Below, piece after piece: positions 1 through 11,585 of a stretch of 64,000 nucleotides of DNA. The stretch's first letter is position 1. Every line of letters starts with the position of its first letter. A model generated the notes under the pieces. The model made no database searches. It saw only the letters and a program-made list of their open reading frames with translations, and was not told the origin of the DNA. The stretch comes from Rheum nobile (Eukaryota; Streptophyta; Magnoliopsida; Caryophyllales; Polygonaceae), in NCBI GenBank assembly GCA_027886185.1, contig WOAB01000152.1:1815001-1879000 (forward strand), written 5' to 3'. A program made the position numbers and the translations under genes.

Positions 1-877
1 GGTCTAGGGCCAAGGGGTAATAGAGGGCCGAACCCATTCATGTATATATTAGGATTACTATTTAGGTCATTTTTATTTAATTTTTATTTTAATTAAAGAA
101 ATCAACAATAAATATTATCTTGTTTAGTCAACAGAGGAAGACGCGTGCTGCTGCGTTCAAAAAACGACTCTTCGTCTTCTCCCTACTTCTCTTTACCTAG
201 GTCTTAATTGCAATTCTGCAAATCCGAGTCTACAACCATGGAAATCTATTTTCTTCTATTTCTACTATGGTGTTCTTGTGCCTTCTCTCTAGTGTCAATC
301 ACCCCTTTCTATTTCTACCGCCATATCTATCTTTTCTACTATGGTATTCTTGTGCCTTCTCCGAGTTTGGTGGTAGGAACCATAAAATCATATTCAATTT
401 GTTGTTAATTGTTATTCGATTTTTTTCTGGGTTTGGCTTTGGTTGGATCAATGGGTCTTCGTAGAGAACTGTGCTACATGTGCAAGTTGAAACATTGAAA
501 TTTATTGGATTGATTTGATATAATTATATGGGATTTAAATTATTTTTTGTGGATTGGATTACACATTTGCAATGTATTGTTGTTTAGGGCCGACAACACT
601 AACAAGCACCAGTGCAATGCAATTTATTTGATTCTGTCACTTACATTGATAATTGATAGGCTAAATGCTATTACTCCTAAAATAGTGCTGCTATATATGT
701 ACGAACAACAACAATGCTTTTAATCCTATAATAGGATTCCTATTATGCTAATTATATAGAAATGAAGGCGTGATAACAAATTAACATCAATGCTTTCATA
801 TATGTACGAACAACATTGTAAAAAATGGAATTGGTTTAGCCACTTGATCGACTAAATACTATATCTCTTATACTTTG
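1..877. other. intergenic, no recognisable gene
   Basis: AT-rich sequence with only short open frames (up to about 66 codons, low-complexity and hydrophobic, T-rich). Nothing here resembles a known protein family, and I see no terminal repeats. It may hold decayed transposon sequence. Confidence 0.5.
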
Positions 878-1695
878 AAGTGTGAATGGTGACCTTATAA
901 TTTTGCATGTCAAATCTCCTACGTGTTAGTGTGTTCTTAAGCCACATGCTTACTTTTCTTGAATTGTTTTCATGTGATTGGTTGTTCATTTTATGAAATT
1001 GTTTTTTTTTGGGGTGGGTTAGGTGTCAAGTTATAAGTGCATTATGTATATGTTAGGTGTCAACTTATAAATGTAGTGGATGTTAGGTGTCAACTTATAG
1101 ATGTGGTTAGGTGTCAAGATATAAGTGTATTAGGTGTGTGTTAGGTATCAACTTATGAATATAATGGATGTTAGGTGTCAACTTATAGATGTAGTGTCTA
1201 AAATTGTTAAATTTTATGTGGCTAATTTGGTGTTTAGTCCGTACAAAGGACATGGCTATTTAAGGGGCCAAAATGCATCATTTCTTCTTTTCTCTCTTGC
1301 TCATGACTCCAAATTTGAGAGAGGATTTGTGTTTATAATTTTATGTTTGGTTGTTTGTAATTTTACGTTTGGTTATATGTTGTTATATTAGAGATGTAAC
1401 GAAACAATTAAGGTGGGCTTTGTCTCGTGGTTGTACTAAAGTTTGTGTTTGATGTTGTTGTTTTAGTGTTTGTGTTTGGCAATATGTTTTCGTTTTGTTT
1501 CATGCTTGTGTATTCGATGCTTGTGTTGTGTAATTGCATGTCTTAGTTGTGATTGCATGTGATAAATGTTACGAATATGTATACGACGATGTCCAACGTA
1601 TCATTTTATGCAACATAAGGGTCACTCCTAAATTTTGTTCGTCGTAATTGAAGAGATTTTTGTGTTGGCGAAGCGTTGCAATGGCTCCCAAAAAG
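878..1695 (+). repeat. 0.82 kb tandem duplication, copy 1
   Basis: This block recurs, with scattered substitutions and small indels, at 1814-2633. It begins at AAGTGTGAATGGTGA and ends at an ATG followed by GCTCCCAAAAA. Inside are short sub-repeats built on TAGGTGTCAACTTATA (about 1021-1190), a TATTTAAGGGGCCAA stretch near 1257 that looks like a TATA region, and a closing ATGGCTCCCAAAAAG-GT at 1681. That last piece reads as a five-codon Met-Ala-Pro-Lys-Lys start followed by a possible 5' splice site, so the unit could be a duplicated promoter plus first exon. No downstream exon was found. Confidence 0.8.
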
Positions 1696-1813
1696 GTATT
1701 TCTCTCGCATTTGCCATCGAATTCGAGGACTTGTTATTTTCGGTTAGAAGTTACAAAAACTTGTCTTTTTTTTTTAGATTTGTAGATTTTAGAGTACTTT
1801 CGTAGGTACATAA

Positions 1814-2633
1814 AAGTGTGAATGGTGAACTTATAATTTTGCATGCCAAATCTTCTACGTGTTAGTGTGTTCTTAAGCCACATATATGCTTGCTTTTCTT
1901 GAATTGTTTTCATGTGATTGGTTGTTCATTTTATGGACGTGTTTTTTTGGGGGATGGGTTTGGTGTCATGTTATAAGTGTATTAGGTGTGTGTTAAGTGT
2001 CAACTTATAAATGTAGTGGATGCTAGGTGTCAACTTATAGATGTAGGTAGGTGTCAAGTTATAATTGTATTAGGGGTGTGTTAGGTGTCAACTTATGAAT
2101 ATAATGGATGTTAGGTGTCAACTTATAGATGTAGTGCCTACAATTGTTAAATTTTGTGTGGCTAATTTGGTGTTTAGTCCGTACAAAGGTCATGGCTATT
2201 TAAGGGGCCAAAATGCATCATTTTTTCTTATCTCTCTTGCTCACGGCTCCAAATTTGAAAGAAGATTTGTGTTTATAATTTTACGTTTGGTTGTTTATAA
2301 TTTTACGTTTGGTTATATGTTGTTATATTAAAGATGTAACATAACAATTAAGGTGGGCTTTGTCTCGTGGTTGTACTAAAGTTTGTGTTTGATGTTGTTG
2401 TCTTAGTGTTTGTGTTTTGCAATATGTGTTGGTTTTGTTTCATGCTTGTGTATTCGATGCTTGTGTTGTGTAATTGCATGTCTTAGTTGTGATTGCATGT
2501 GATAAATGTTCCGAATATGTATTCGACGATGTCTAATGTGTCATTTTATGCAACATAAGGGTCACTCTTAAATTTGTCCGTCGCAATTGAGAGATTTTTG
2601 TGTTGGAGAAGCATTGCAATGGCTCCCAAAAAT
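1814..2633 (+). repeat. 0.82 kb tandem duplication, copy 2
   Basis: Second copy of the 878-1695 unit, separated from it by about 118 bases. The TATTTAAGGGGCCAA stretch, the TAGGTGTCAACTTATA sub-repeats and the terminal ATGGCTCCCAAAAA are all kept. The possible splice donor after the lysine codons (AAGGTATTT in copy 1) has become AATATATTT here. Confidence 0.8.
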
Positions 2634-3483
2634 ATATTTCCATAAAACAATCGAAATTAAAATTCTTATTTTATAAACAATGCATAAGAGCTCGTTTGCC
2701 TGGCCGACGCCTTACTCGTTCTTAACTACCTGACTCTACTAGGGTTCCGATATCAAATGGAGGCACTTGCAATGAAGGTTTCACTTCTATGTAGACTTTG
2801 GTTGTTCTGTATTTCATTTGCCCATTTTTCCTGTCTCTATAAAAACTGTGATATTGTAATATTGTAATTGTAAACTTTGTACATTTCTCTTTTGCTTTTT
2901 GATATTGTAATTGTAAATTTCCAGGCTAATGAGATACAAGTGCTACTCCACTTCTAGGTTTATTACGTGATCACGGTGTTGTCAAGTGGCTGTTAAAGTA
3001 TGTTGACGCCGAGTAGACGGTGCCAGTTATGTTTTAGTGTACCCCACATCAAATAATCAAAAAAGGAACACATGCTACTATGTTTCATCTTTTGGGTGTT
3101 CAATTTTGTATCGTTTGTGTACTCTTCAAGAAGAGGGGCCACGAGTTGCTATATGTGCATAAATAAAGCATTTATGTGTTTATGCACTTTTGTGTATATG
3201 TGTTTCCGTGTTACTGTTTTTGATAATGTCTAAGAACATGACATATTGTGTTTCGTCTTTCATGCTCTTTTGGGTGCGCATTTGTGTCTTCAATGTTTCG
3301 TTACGGTGTTTTTGCTTCCTTTGGCAATGAATTCGACGTCAAATGTTGTGAAATGTTGTCTATGTTGCCGACTTCCATAAAACTACCTCTTATGCATCAA
3401 CATACTTTAGAATGTTCGCTTGTATAAATATATTTTTGCTTTTCCATTTTAGATTTCTTGTCTTTGAATACGTGGTTACTATT
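2634..3483. other. no gene recognised; possible 5' flank of the Helitron relic
   Basis: AT-rich sequence without a convincing coding frame. It runs directly into the Helitron-derived reading frames that start near 3484 and may contain decayed upstream Helitron sequence, but no motif supports that. Confidence 0.4.
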
Positions 3484-4820
3484 ATGCGTACAAGCGCTGA
3501 AAAGGCCGGTTCTTCCAAGCAAAAACGAACAAAAAATGTCAACTTAGAAGAAATTATCCGTATGGATTTGGGATTAACACATGTGGGCAATAGTACAATT
3601 CCGTTACCCCCTCAACCATTTGTGAATTCTGTTGTGCTCTTAAGTTTAGGTTTGAATGCCCTTCTATGTGCTGTCAGAAGGGTCAGGTAATGTTAGCTCC
3701 ACTCTGGAATTTTGTATTAGGCCCGACAAGTACGGCGTACACTTTCGTCAGTACTCGCGCATGTACAATAATTTCTTTGCATTCAGTTCCATTGGTGGAA
3801 ATATACACTCTTACACGAAAGATGGCACGCATACTCTTCAGTTACAAGGCCAACTATATCATTTTCTATCTAATCTTTTGCCCGGAGAGAGTACTCCAAA
3901 TTTTTTACAAATGTATTTTTATGATGGAGCCTTGGAAATAGATGCTCGTATGAACATGTTCGCAACTTTCAAGGATTTGCTGCCTGAGGTAATACATGCA
4001 TTGATGGCAGTCACTGAACTTAATCTGTATGCTTGTTTTTTTTCCGCTCACTTAAGGACGTTGGCATAAGCGAGCACTTTGAAATTCGAATATCAAACAA
4101 TCTGGTGCTTGATCAAATGATATGCAATGCCCCAACTTCTAACGAGGTTGCCCCTATTTTGGTTGAAGGCTCGTCCAACGATATTATACACAACCCTGAT
4201 ATAGTTGTTCATGCTCACGGAAATCGTCCCCATCGCGTGTTGAATTTTTTCGGTTGTTATGATCCGCTGCAATAGCCACTTTTGTTCTGTCATGGTGAGT
4301 CAGGATGGCATAAAGGCTTGCGACGTGTACAGCTTGGTGGACGACGTTTTTCAGATGAGGTGTCTTTTCCTATTTCAGCGTGTTCGGTGCAAGATGCCTC
4401 TGATTTGATGACTGCCGAAACTTCAAGTAAACATATATTCCTTTCATAGCTTGCATAATATCTTATGTTCTGTATTTGATATTTTGGCCAGAATGAATAT
4501 GTTCACCAAAGGATCTTTTTTCTACATATAGCATACGTGATGTTATTTGTTTCTATGTGTGTATGCATGTAGCGGCGCAAATGAGACCACCAAAGGATAG
4601 GAAGGAGGTATCTTGCAGAGAATATTACGCATTTCGTTTTGAGGTATCTTCAACACGCTCTATTGTAAATGCTGGTCGGATTTTTTTATAGTACATTGTC
4701 GATATGTATGTCAAGATCGAGAACACATGCCTTGATTATTTGCGTCTCAACCAAGTCCGCCTTAGAAGTGAACTTTACCAGGGTATTGTTGATAGTGTAA
4801 ATGATGGTGTAAGATCCGCT
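3484..4820 (+). pseudogene. Helitron replication protein (Rep/helicase) N-terminal region, decayed
   Basis: The reading frames, joined across shifts, match the conserved N-terminal part of plant Helitron proteins. A Cys-rich segment with CCQKG lies near 3667. A Tyr/Phe-rich block with a QLYHFLSNLLP segment is near 3840-3900. A segment ending GCYDPLQ lies near 4250-4272, then a TAG stop where family members continue with a Tyr-Pro-Leu-Leu-Phe run. CREYYAFRF is near 4614, and MYVKIE...ELYQGIVDS lies at 4704-4795. There are at least three frame changes, one stop and likely introns (for example near 3988-4056). The relaxase (HUH) and helicase domains that should follow are missing: the sequence is cut at about 4820 by a gypsy-type LTR. 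It is certainly non-functional. Assignment to Helitron is firm from the ordered motifs. Confidence 0.82.
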
Positions 4821-4822
4821 GC

Positions 4823-5925
4823 TGTAATAACCCCTAAAAGTCCCGAACTGTCGTTTTGTAAGAAAGATGTGATGGGCAATTTCTGTAATCTCTGTAAAAA
4901 TCTTTTGAACGTATTATTGTATGTTTAATAAAATTGTGGGTCATAAAGTATTTGTGAGTGCTTAAAATAATAAAATTTAGCATGTCCTCAAACGAGACCC
5001 GCGACCAGAGGCCAAGTGATGCTATCGCGGCAGTTCCGCGACCGCGGATTGAATCCGCGGGCGCGGATTCGCCCAGAGCTAAACCCCGATCGCGGCCCTG
5101 TTTCCGCGACCGCAGATATCTGGTTCGTCTTCTTCTTCCTCTGTTTTCGAACGCCGACGCTCGATATTTCCCTCGTTTATTCAACGCTCGCCGGTGAGGG
5201 GAGGGCAACCGGTTGAGTTGCCGGTGAGGGGGTGAACGACTCCTCCTCCTTGGCTATAAATAGAAGCCCGGATCAGCCTTTTTCTCCATCCACAGTTCTC
5301 TCATCTCTCTCTCGTTAAAGCTTTGTCGCCGGAGTTTTCTAGTTGTCGCCGGAGTTTTTGGTGGTCGTCGGAAGTGCCTTGGGAAGCCTTGGAGTGGTGG
5401 TGTTCGCGGTGGTGAAGGAAGTTGTCGTCGCCGTCGTCGTTGGTAAGCTCGAAACGTCTCAAAGCCGTCATCGGGATGGGCATCCGCGACCGCGGTTATG
5501 CCAACCGCAACCGAGGCTTGAGCCCAGGAAACCGCGACCGCGGATATGCCAGCCGTGACTGCGGCCTTGCTCAGCAAGCGCGATCATGGCTTTGGCAACC
5601 ACGGCCGTTGCTTAGGCTTTCTTTTTCCCTTCGTTCGCTTCGTTTATTCGTTTTTTATCGTACCTAACTTAGGGTTCCGTCTTATATCTCTTCGTCGTCA
5701 TAGGAATCTGTACTCAGATTCTAGTCTCCAGAGCTCGAAACCCGACATCTTCGATTCGTCTAGTCTAAGGCAAGTGGCGGTTCGCTCTTGCTCATTATTC
5801 CATGTTTCCCTTGATTATCAATTAATTGATTGTTAATTAAGATGGAATAAATTTGTTGTTTTAAAATATGACTTTATATTAGGTTGTATATATTGCTAGA
5901 AACAACGCTATTATATAGTTTTATA
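4823..5925 (+). mobile_element. truncated gypsy LTR, related to the 47.9 kb family
   Basis: It starts TGTAATAACCCCTAAAAG, resembling the TGTGATACCCCGTATTT start of the LTR at 47941. It then keeps the same order of landmarks: a CpG-rich cluster (CCGCGACCGCGG, then CCGCGGGCGCGG, near 5037-5075), a TATA box at 5255, more CCGCGACCGCGG copies (about 5487 and 5532), and a GGCAAGTGGCGGTTCGCTCT segment (5769) that is nearly identical to that at 48990. Similarity ends at about 5920, and no partner LTR or internal region follows, so this is a truncated or solo LTR of a diverged subfamily. It abuts the cut end of the Helitron gene. Confidence 0.78.
5255..5263 (+). promoter_or_regulatory. TATA box of truncated LTR
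   Basis: TATAAATAG, in the same place relative to the CpG-rich motif cluster as the TATA boxes of the related LTRs at 48457 and 55502. It is the likely U3 promoter, presumed inactive. Confidence 0.6.
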
Positions 5926-6376
5926 CGATATTACTGTACTGGATTTTGGTGTATATATTGGCATTGTATAGTTTTAAAATATGACTTTAAAATATGACTT
6001 TATATTAGGTTATACGATATTACTGTATGCTATTATATAGTTTTAAAATATGACTTTATATTAGGTTGTATACATTGGCATCATTAAAAAGAAGTCAATC
6101 ATCTTCTAATAAGATTTCGCATAAAGATTGAGAAATTGGAAATATATATTTAACATGACTACATAACAAAAAAGGAGATACATTTTAGTAGGCGTCCCCC
6201 CCCCCCCCCCCCCCCCGGATTTGTAAGTATATTATACTACAAATATCTATTTCACCTTGCCTATAAAACGAAACGAAAGGCAAACTACATATGCTTACTT
6301 TAAATACCACATGGCCTACAAGCACAAATGTGCATTTCAAAACACAAAAGGTAATCTAAAAAGCTTACTCCAAAGT
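5926..6376. other. AT-rich tail with short internal duplications
   Basis: The phrase TTTTAAAATATGACTTTATA recurs three or four times between about 5860 and 6070, giving a small local amplification at the broken LTR end. A pure C run follows at 6196-6216. No gene. Confidence 0.5.
6196..6216. repeat. C(21) homopolymer
   Basis: Twenty-one consecutive C residues on the plus strand, in AT-rich surroundings. Runs of this length are uncommon in plant DNA and prone to slippage and sequencing error. Confidence 0.9.
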
Positions 6377-6788
6377 CTATCGCATTCTTGTGTCGATATA
6401 GCCAGAAAAATGTACTGCTTCAGCACAACTGTCGTCTTGGAAAGGTAGGCTTGTGACAAGTACGTTGTCTATATTCCCCGTGGTCTCATTTTTTGATCTT
6501 CTGGCCTCAACCATAGTCTTGCGAAAAGGTATAAATACTTCATATTTGGTTGGAGCATTGTGAACCGTAGTGACGTAGCCTAACCACCATCCACCATCGT
6601 CCCATATATCGACCGACTCGTCGCTAGCATACGTCTCCTGGAACAAAACAACGGGTGGCTGTTTTCACTTCATAATGGTTGGCATATCCATAACCTACAA
6701 TCGTCGCCTCGTATGCGAAACCTAAATGGTTCTTGTCTGAACCGATGATTTTGACGGGATCGTCTAACATGTAGAAGTTGTCTGCCAT
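6377..6788 (-). pseudogene. Agenet (Tudor-like) domain protein fragment
   Basis: Read on the minus strand from an ATG at 6788, the first frame gives an Agenet-like half (MADNFYMLDDPVKI... then GFAYEATIVGYGYANHYEV). After a one-base frame shift near 6650-6670, the frame with ATG at 6646 gives the partner half with VDIWDDGGWWLGYV and YEVFIPF. The pairing of an 'Ala-x-Ile-Val...Tyr-x-Val' repeat with a 'VD-W-x-x-GWW-x-G-V' repeat is characteristic of tandem plant Agenet domains, chromatin or RNA-linked Tudor relatives. The fragment is short (about 135 codons) and frame-shifted with no further exons seen, so it is probably a relic or a transposon-captured piece. A second, differently decayed Agenet fragment lies at 9484-10070 on the other strand. 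Confidence 0.68.
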
Positions 6789-6999
6789 TGCAATCTGACG
6801 TAGATCATAATGAAATGAAGTAGAAACAAATGAAAGAAACGTATATCATAATAAAATAAAGAAGAAATATGTAAATGAAGTGTAGAAGCACATCATAACG
6901 AAATGAAGTACAAATATTCAACACACTTAATGAATTACTTGCTTGTGTATAACTTTTGACCAAGAAAGAAGAAATGTTTACACAAGTTAATATTTTGAA

Positions 7000-9010
7000 T
7001 AATTAAGGTGTATATAAGGGTTGTGCAAATGTAAATGATGCACATAATGTTGTATGATTTAGAACAAGTGTCGAGTTTAGTTTACAAGTGACAGAAATAT
7101 CAGTACTTTAATGACACGTTATTTTAACAAAAGTATTTAAAATGTTTTGCGATTTTAACTAAAACATGAAACTATGGAGTAGTGTATATTTAGACATGAA
7201 AATGAATAATGTAGTAATTGTTTCTCCACTTTTATATGTAACTTGAACGGACAAAGAAAAATAAAATAATACAATTGCTATTATAGTAGCCATGTGACAT
7301 GATACATTATTACTTCTGCCGTCATTTCATTCTTGCCATTTCCACTTTGTCCATGTGTGATTTGCACCCTTTATGAGCTACTATATCTTTTTCGACATGC
7401 ACATGCAACTAATTTATATTCCCTTATATATTATTTTAGCTATACATGTAGTTAGAGTACTTGAATAAAGATATAAACAACTCTAATTTTAAAAAATTGT
7501 TCATGTACTTTTGTATATTAATAATTATATTCATTCAAGCACAACCAAAGAGATTGTACGTACTTATTCAACTAAATGGAAATATAACAAATAAACCGAC
7601 ATCACTACTACATGAAATGTTATACCAAATTTCTACATCACTGCACGGGAATTGTGAACGGTGAGAAGAAAATCCACGGCAGAGACAATATACACACGCA
7701 GCGGAATTATATTCTATAATATCATAATTGAAGATAACTCATCAACATCATCTCCCTATTTCACCAACATGCACATGTCGTCGCCGTTTTGCATGCTGAT
7801 TTGAGAGAGAAGGTACATGTGGTTAATATTTGATGACAGAGAGACATGCAACTCAACTATATTTCCTACTATATATATGGGTTCTGTAAATGTAAATAAT
7901 GCATATAATGTTGTATGATTTAGAACAAGTGGCGAGTTTACTTTATGCAATATTACTTCTCTAATGACACGTTATTTTTAAAAAAAATATTTAAAGTGTT
8001 TTACAATTTTTACTAAAACATAAAACTATGAAGTAATGTATATGTAGACATGCAAATTTGTATTGTATGTTAAAATTATACAATCGACATCGTTACTTCT
8101 GCTGTCATTTCTTCCTTTTTCGTTTCCATTTTGTCCATGTGCCATTTCCACCCTTTAAGGGCCACCATATCTTCTTCAATATGCACATACAACTAATTTA
8201 TATCCCCTTTCATATTATTTTAACAATACATGTGGTTAAGGTACTTGATAAAGATATAAACAACTCTAATATTTAATAAAAATTATTTATGTACTTTTGT
8301 ATATTAAGAATTATATTCATTCATGCACAACCATGGAGATTGTACGTATTTATTAATTTGAATGGAAATATAACCTTAGTTTTGCATGCAACAATATGTC
8401 AAAGTCGACATCATTACTATATCAAATGTTATGACATCATATCTTCTTCAACATGCACATACCACTAATTTCTTAATCACATGTGAATGATGAGAAGAGA
8501 ATCGACGGCATAAATAATATACACATACAGTCGAATTATATTCTATGGTATCATAATTGAAGATAGCCTATCAACATCATCTTCTTCTTTCACCAACATA
8601 CACATGCAGTCGCCCTTTTGCATGCAAATGTTTGTTGTATGTTAAAGTGATGCAATTGACATCATTACTTATGCCGTCATTTCTTCCTTGCATTTTCATT
8701 TTGTCCACGTGCTATACATGAAAGTGTTACCAACATCATCCCTCTCAACATGTGACAGGTGGACTTCTTTGTAGCTAGCGTAATTGAAGATAGCCCATCA
8801 ACACCATCTCCTTGTTTCATCAACATGTAAGTGCAGTCGCAATTTTGCATGTTGATATGACGGAGAGAGTAGATTTGGTTGATGTTCGATGGAAGAGAAG
8901 CATTCACATGCAACTCAAAAAACATTCCCTTCTATATTATTTTGGTTATACATGTGATTATAACACTTCAATAAATATATAAACAACTTTGATTTTTAAG
9001 AAGTGTTCGT
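7000..9010. repeat. degenerate tandem repeat, unit about 0.8 kb
   Basis: Three diverged blocks share the same order of phrases. GTATGATTTAGAACAAGTG occurs near 7053 and 7912. A block with a TTTGTCCATGTG core and AAAGATATAAACAACTCTAA occurs near 7313-7490 and 8096-8275. A CACCAACATGCACATG / TTTGCATGC block occurs near 7762, 8590 and 8812. The spacing between equivalent phrases is roughly 0.8 kb for the first two blocks, and the third is shortened. No coding sequence is evident and no terminal inverted repeats were found. Confidence 0.65.
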
Positions 9011-9483
9011 GTATTTTGTTAAATGTGTATGTAGACATGCAAATGCATAATGTAGTGATAATGTAATAATTGTTTCTCCACTTTTATATGTAGTTTGTAA
9101 TAATTGTTTCTTCACTTGAAATATTATATATAAGGAAAAAATACGTAGACAATATATATTGCATGGATTGATAGCATTTGTACATAAATCTCTACATGAA
9201 AAAAATGGAAGCAACATAATTGCAAAACCCATATTTCAATTAATTGTGTTTGCATGTCAATCAAGAATGCCACCTGTAAAAAATATTCTATAACCAATCT
9301 AATCAAGATTCTCACTAAACTCACAAGTGCACAAAAGAACAAGGCCTTCTATATATACATACTTATTCAATGTTCACTCCAAATAGAGGCTCCATCATTT
9401 CTCTACCTTTAAAAAAACGTAGGTCTTGCATCAAGATCTCCTCCATAACATCCCCTCTTACATCAAGGTTTGCATTCTTCAAA
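9011..9483. other. AT-rich, no gene recognised
   Basis: Short AT-rich frames only. It lies between the degenerate 0.8 kb repeats and the plus-strand Agenet relic, so it may contain the 5' region of that gene, but no promoter could be singled out. Confidence 0.4.
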
Positions 9484-10070
9484 ATGGCGCATCTTCACCT
9501 AGGAACGGTTATCATGCAAAGCTCAGCCGACGCCAGCATCAGGTAAGCTCGTACTTCTCCTTATAGATACATTTTACATCTCCCCCACAATAAAAATCTT
9601 ATCGATTTCAATATGTTTGTGGCTGAACAGGCAGGAGCAGTAGTTGTTCCTCATAGGTGACAATGTCGAAGTCGCCGACATCCGCTAAGATCTTCTTGGG
9701 TCCTACTACGAGCGAAAAATCATGGACGCGCCATTCCATGACTACTACGTTATTGAATACTTTACACTCCTCGAAGACGACAAAAGAATGCGCGCAAAGA
9801 GAGTCGTCCAGTCTCATAGGCTCCATTTTTTTCCACTTTCCGTATCAGAGCCTTAATACTTCTTCAGTCTGGTTGTGGACGTCTGGATGAAGCACGATTG
9901 GTGGAACGACATCGTGATCAAACAATGGATCAACCCCCTCAAGTATCGCGTTTTCTTTCCAGATACGGACAAACAATCATAACGAACATCGAGAATATGT
10001 GCCCTCATCTTATCAAGCCGCGTTGAAATCACACTATTGTACTTACTCATTTTCCACTGAATATGGTAGA
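9484..10070 (+). pseudogene. Agenet (Tudor-like) domain protein fragment, second copy
   Basis: A possible first exon begins ATGGCGCATCTT at 9484 and ends at CATCAG-GTAAGC (about 9541). The next segment, after CTGAACAG at about 9630, reads GDNVEVADIR, a TAA stop, then SYYERKIMDAP and YYVIEYFTLLEDD (9655-9780), an Agenet repeat. A second repeat reads VVDVWMKHDWWNDIV and KYRVFFPDTDKQ (about 9865-9975), then a TAA. An alternative frame continues with EHREYVPSSYQAALKSH, as expected for the segment after the domain. Two stops and a frame change make this a pseudogene. The family is well supported by the WW and YRVFFP motifs. Confidence 0.68.
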
Positions 10071-10071
10071 C

Positions 10072-11328
10072 ACTAATCTCATTTTGGTCTTCAGTATCAT
10101 CTCATAAATCTAATTATGGAAGATGGTAGATCGACGACCTATGCATTGCAGGCATGTCCTCGATTATGAAAGGCATATCTATCGTATAGCAAATTTATAG
10201 CGTTCTATATATTGCAAAATGCATATCTATTATATGTATTACATCATTGGGCGATACCTATATTACTCGGACCAGTATTCTACTTGCAAGAAACTTTGTT
10301 TTATCAATTGAAGCGTTGGGTTTCATATAGCAAAGCCTTGGATTTATCGGCCCATATTGCACCGGCCAACTTACACATTCGTGAAGTATCGTTTCAACAG
10401 GCCTACTAAACATTGTGCAACATTTAATTTTGGGCCCCAACATGAGTGTGGACATGTATTTGGGCAGAGTCCATGACTAATGCATACATATAAAACTTCA
10501 AGCTTGAAAAAAAACAATTTATCTTGCCTTAAAAAAAGCTAAATAGTTCACTATTCAAATAATGGAATCACACATCATCAAATGAATACATGTGTTATAC
10601 GCACAAAACAACATGTTATACGCATAAAACAACATGTTAAATTTCATGCATGCAGACATATGGCCTTCACGTGCAAGACCAACACGTACACGTATACTCA
10701 TGCATCCACTATACAAACACCGGGCCATCACACGTAGCAAAATTATATTACTTCGACAAATTTAACTATTATATATATTTAAATTAGATCATGTCAGAAT
10801 TATTAAGATAATGAAAATTTATATTGGTTCAACAACGTTTATCTTCTGTGTAGAGAACATCGACATAACTAACCCAAATCTACATGTCTCTAAGATAAAC
10901 TCAAGATAAAAGAACATCGACATAAACCCTGTGTGAAGCACGAGCAGGACGACCTATACGTTGTTACATCTTATTGGGCCCAAAAATTAACTTTGGTCCA
11001 ATACCTAACGTTCGCACGGGCCAGACGACCTAGTAAGATTATAGAAGACAAATGATAATGGTTGATTTAATGTGTTCATGCTCAAATTTGTGTCATTTTG
11101 TTATTGTTGATAAAAATTTGCTATAGTTATTATAAGTTAATGAAGTTTTTTGTCAAATATAAGCTACCTAAATTGATCTTATTTATTTTTTAGAGTTTAG
11201 TTGTAAGACACTCTTTCTAATAATTTAATAATATTTAAAATATTGTTCTTATTTGTTATATTAAAGGCCCTCACCTTATATTTTGCCAAGGGCCTACTAA
11301 AGCTTAGGACCGGCCCTATTCTACTTTA
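10072..11328. other. no gene recognised
   Basis: About 1.25 kb of AT-rich sequence with short incidental frames (up to 65 codons) showing no family similarity. Near 10590-10640 a short phrase, ACGCATAAAACAACATGTTA, is imperfectly doubled. No structured element seen. Confidence 0.45.
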
Positions 11329-11338
11329 TATGTTTATA

Positions 11339-11575
11339 GAGTGCGGTTCCGATGCGGAACACTCTTCCCGTGCGGACGTGCGGACATGCACTATAGGGCC
11401 TTATTTGTGCACTTTTGTAAAAATTTTGAAAAATGCTTGGAAAAAAATTTGAAAAAGAAATTTTTTTTTTTTTGAAAAAGTGCACAAATAAAACGTTAAA
11501 GTGCACAAATAAGACCCAAAAGTGCATGCTCCGCACGTCCGCACGGGAAGAGTGCTCCGCATATGATCCAAACTC
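11339..11575. mobile_element. MITE copy 1 (237 bp, 10-bp target duplication)
   Basis: A small non-coding element with terminal inverted repeats. The left arm has CGGAACACTCTTCCCGTGCG and the right arm CGCACGGGAAGAGTGCTCCG, each continuing through CGTCCGCAC / GTGCGGACG. The ends are GAGTGCGG and CCAAACTC. It is flanked by a perfect 10-bp direct repeat, TATGTTTATA, at 11329-11338 and 11576-11585. The middle is A/T-rich and also partly self-complementary (TTATTTGTGCACTTT against GTGCACAAATAAGA). A 9-11 bp duplication points to a Mutator-type transposase acting in trans. A second copy with its own duplication is at 38281-38516. Confidence 0.93.
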
Positions 11576-11585
11576 TATGTTTATA

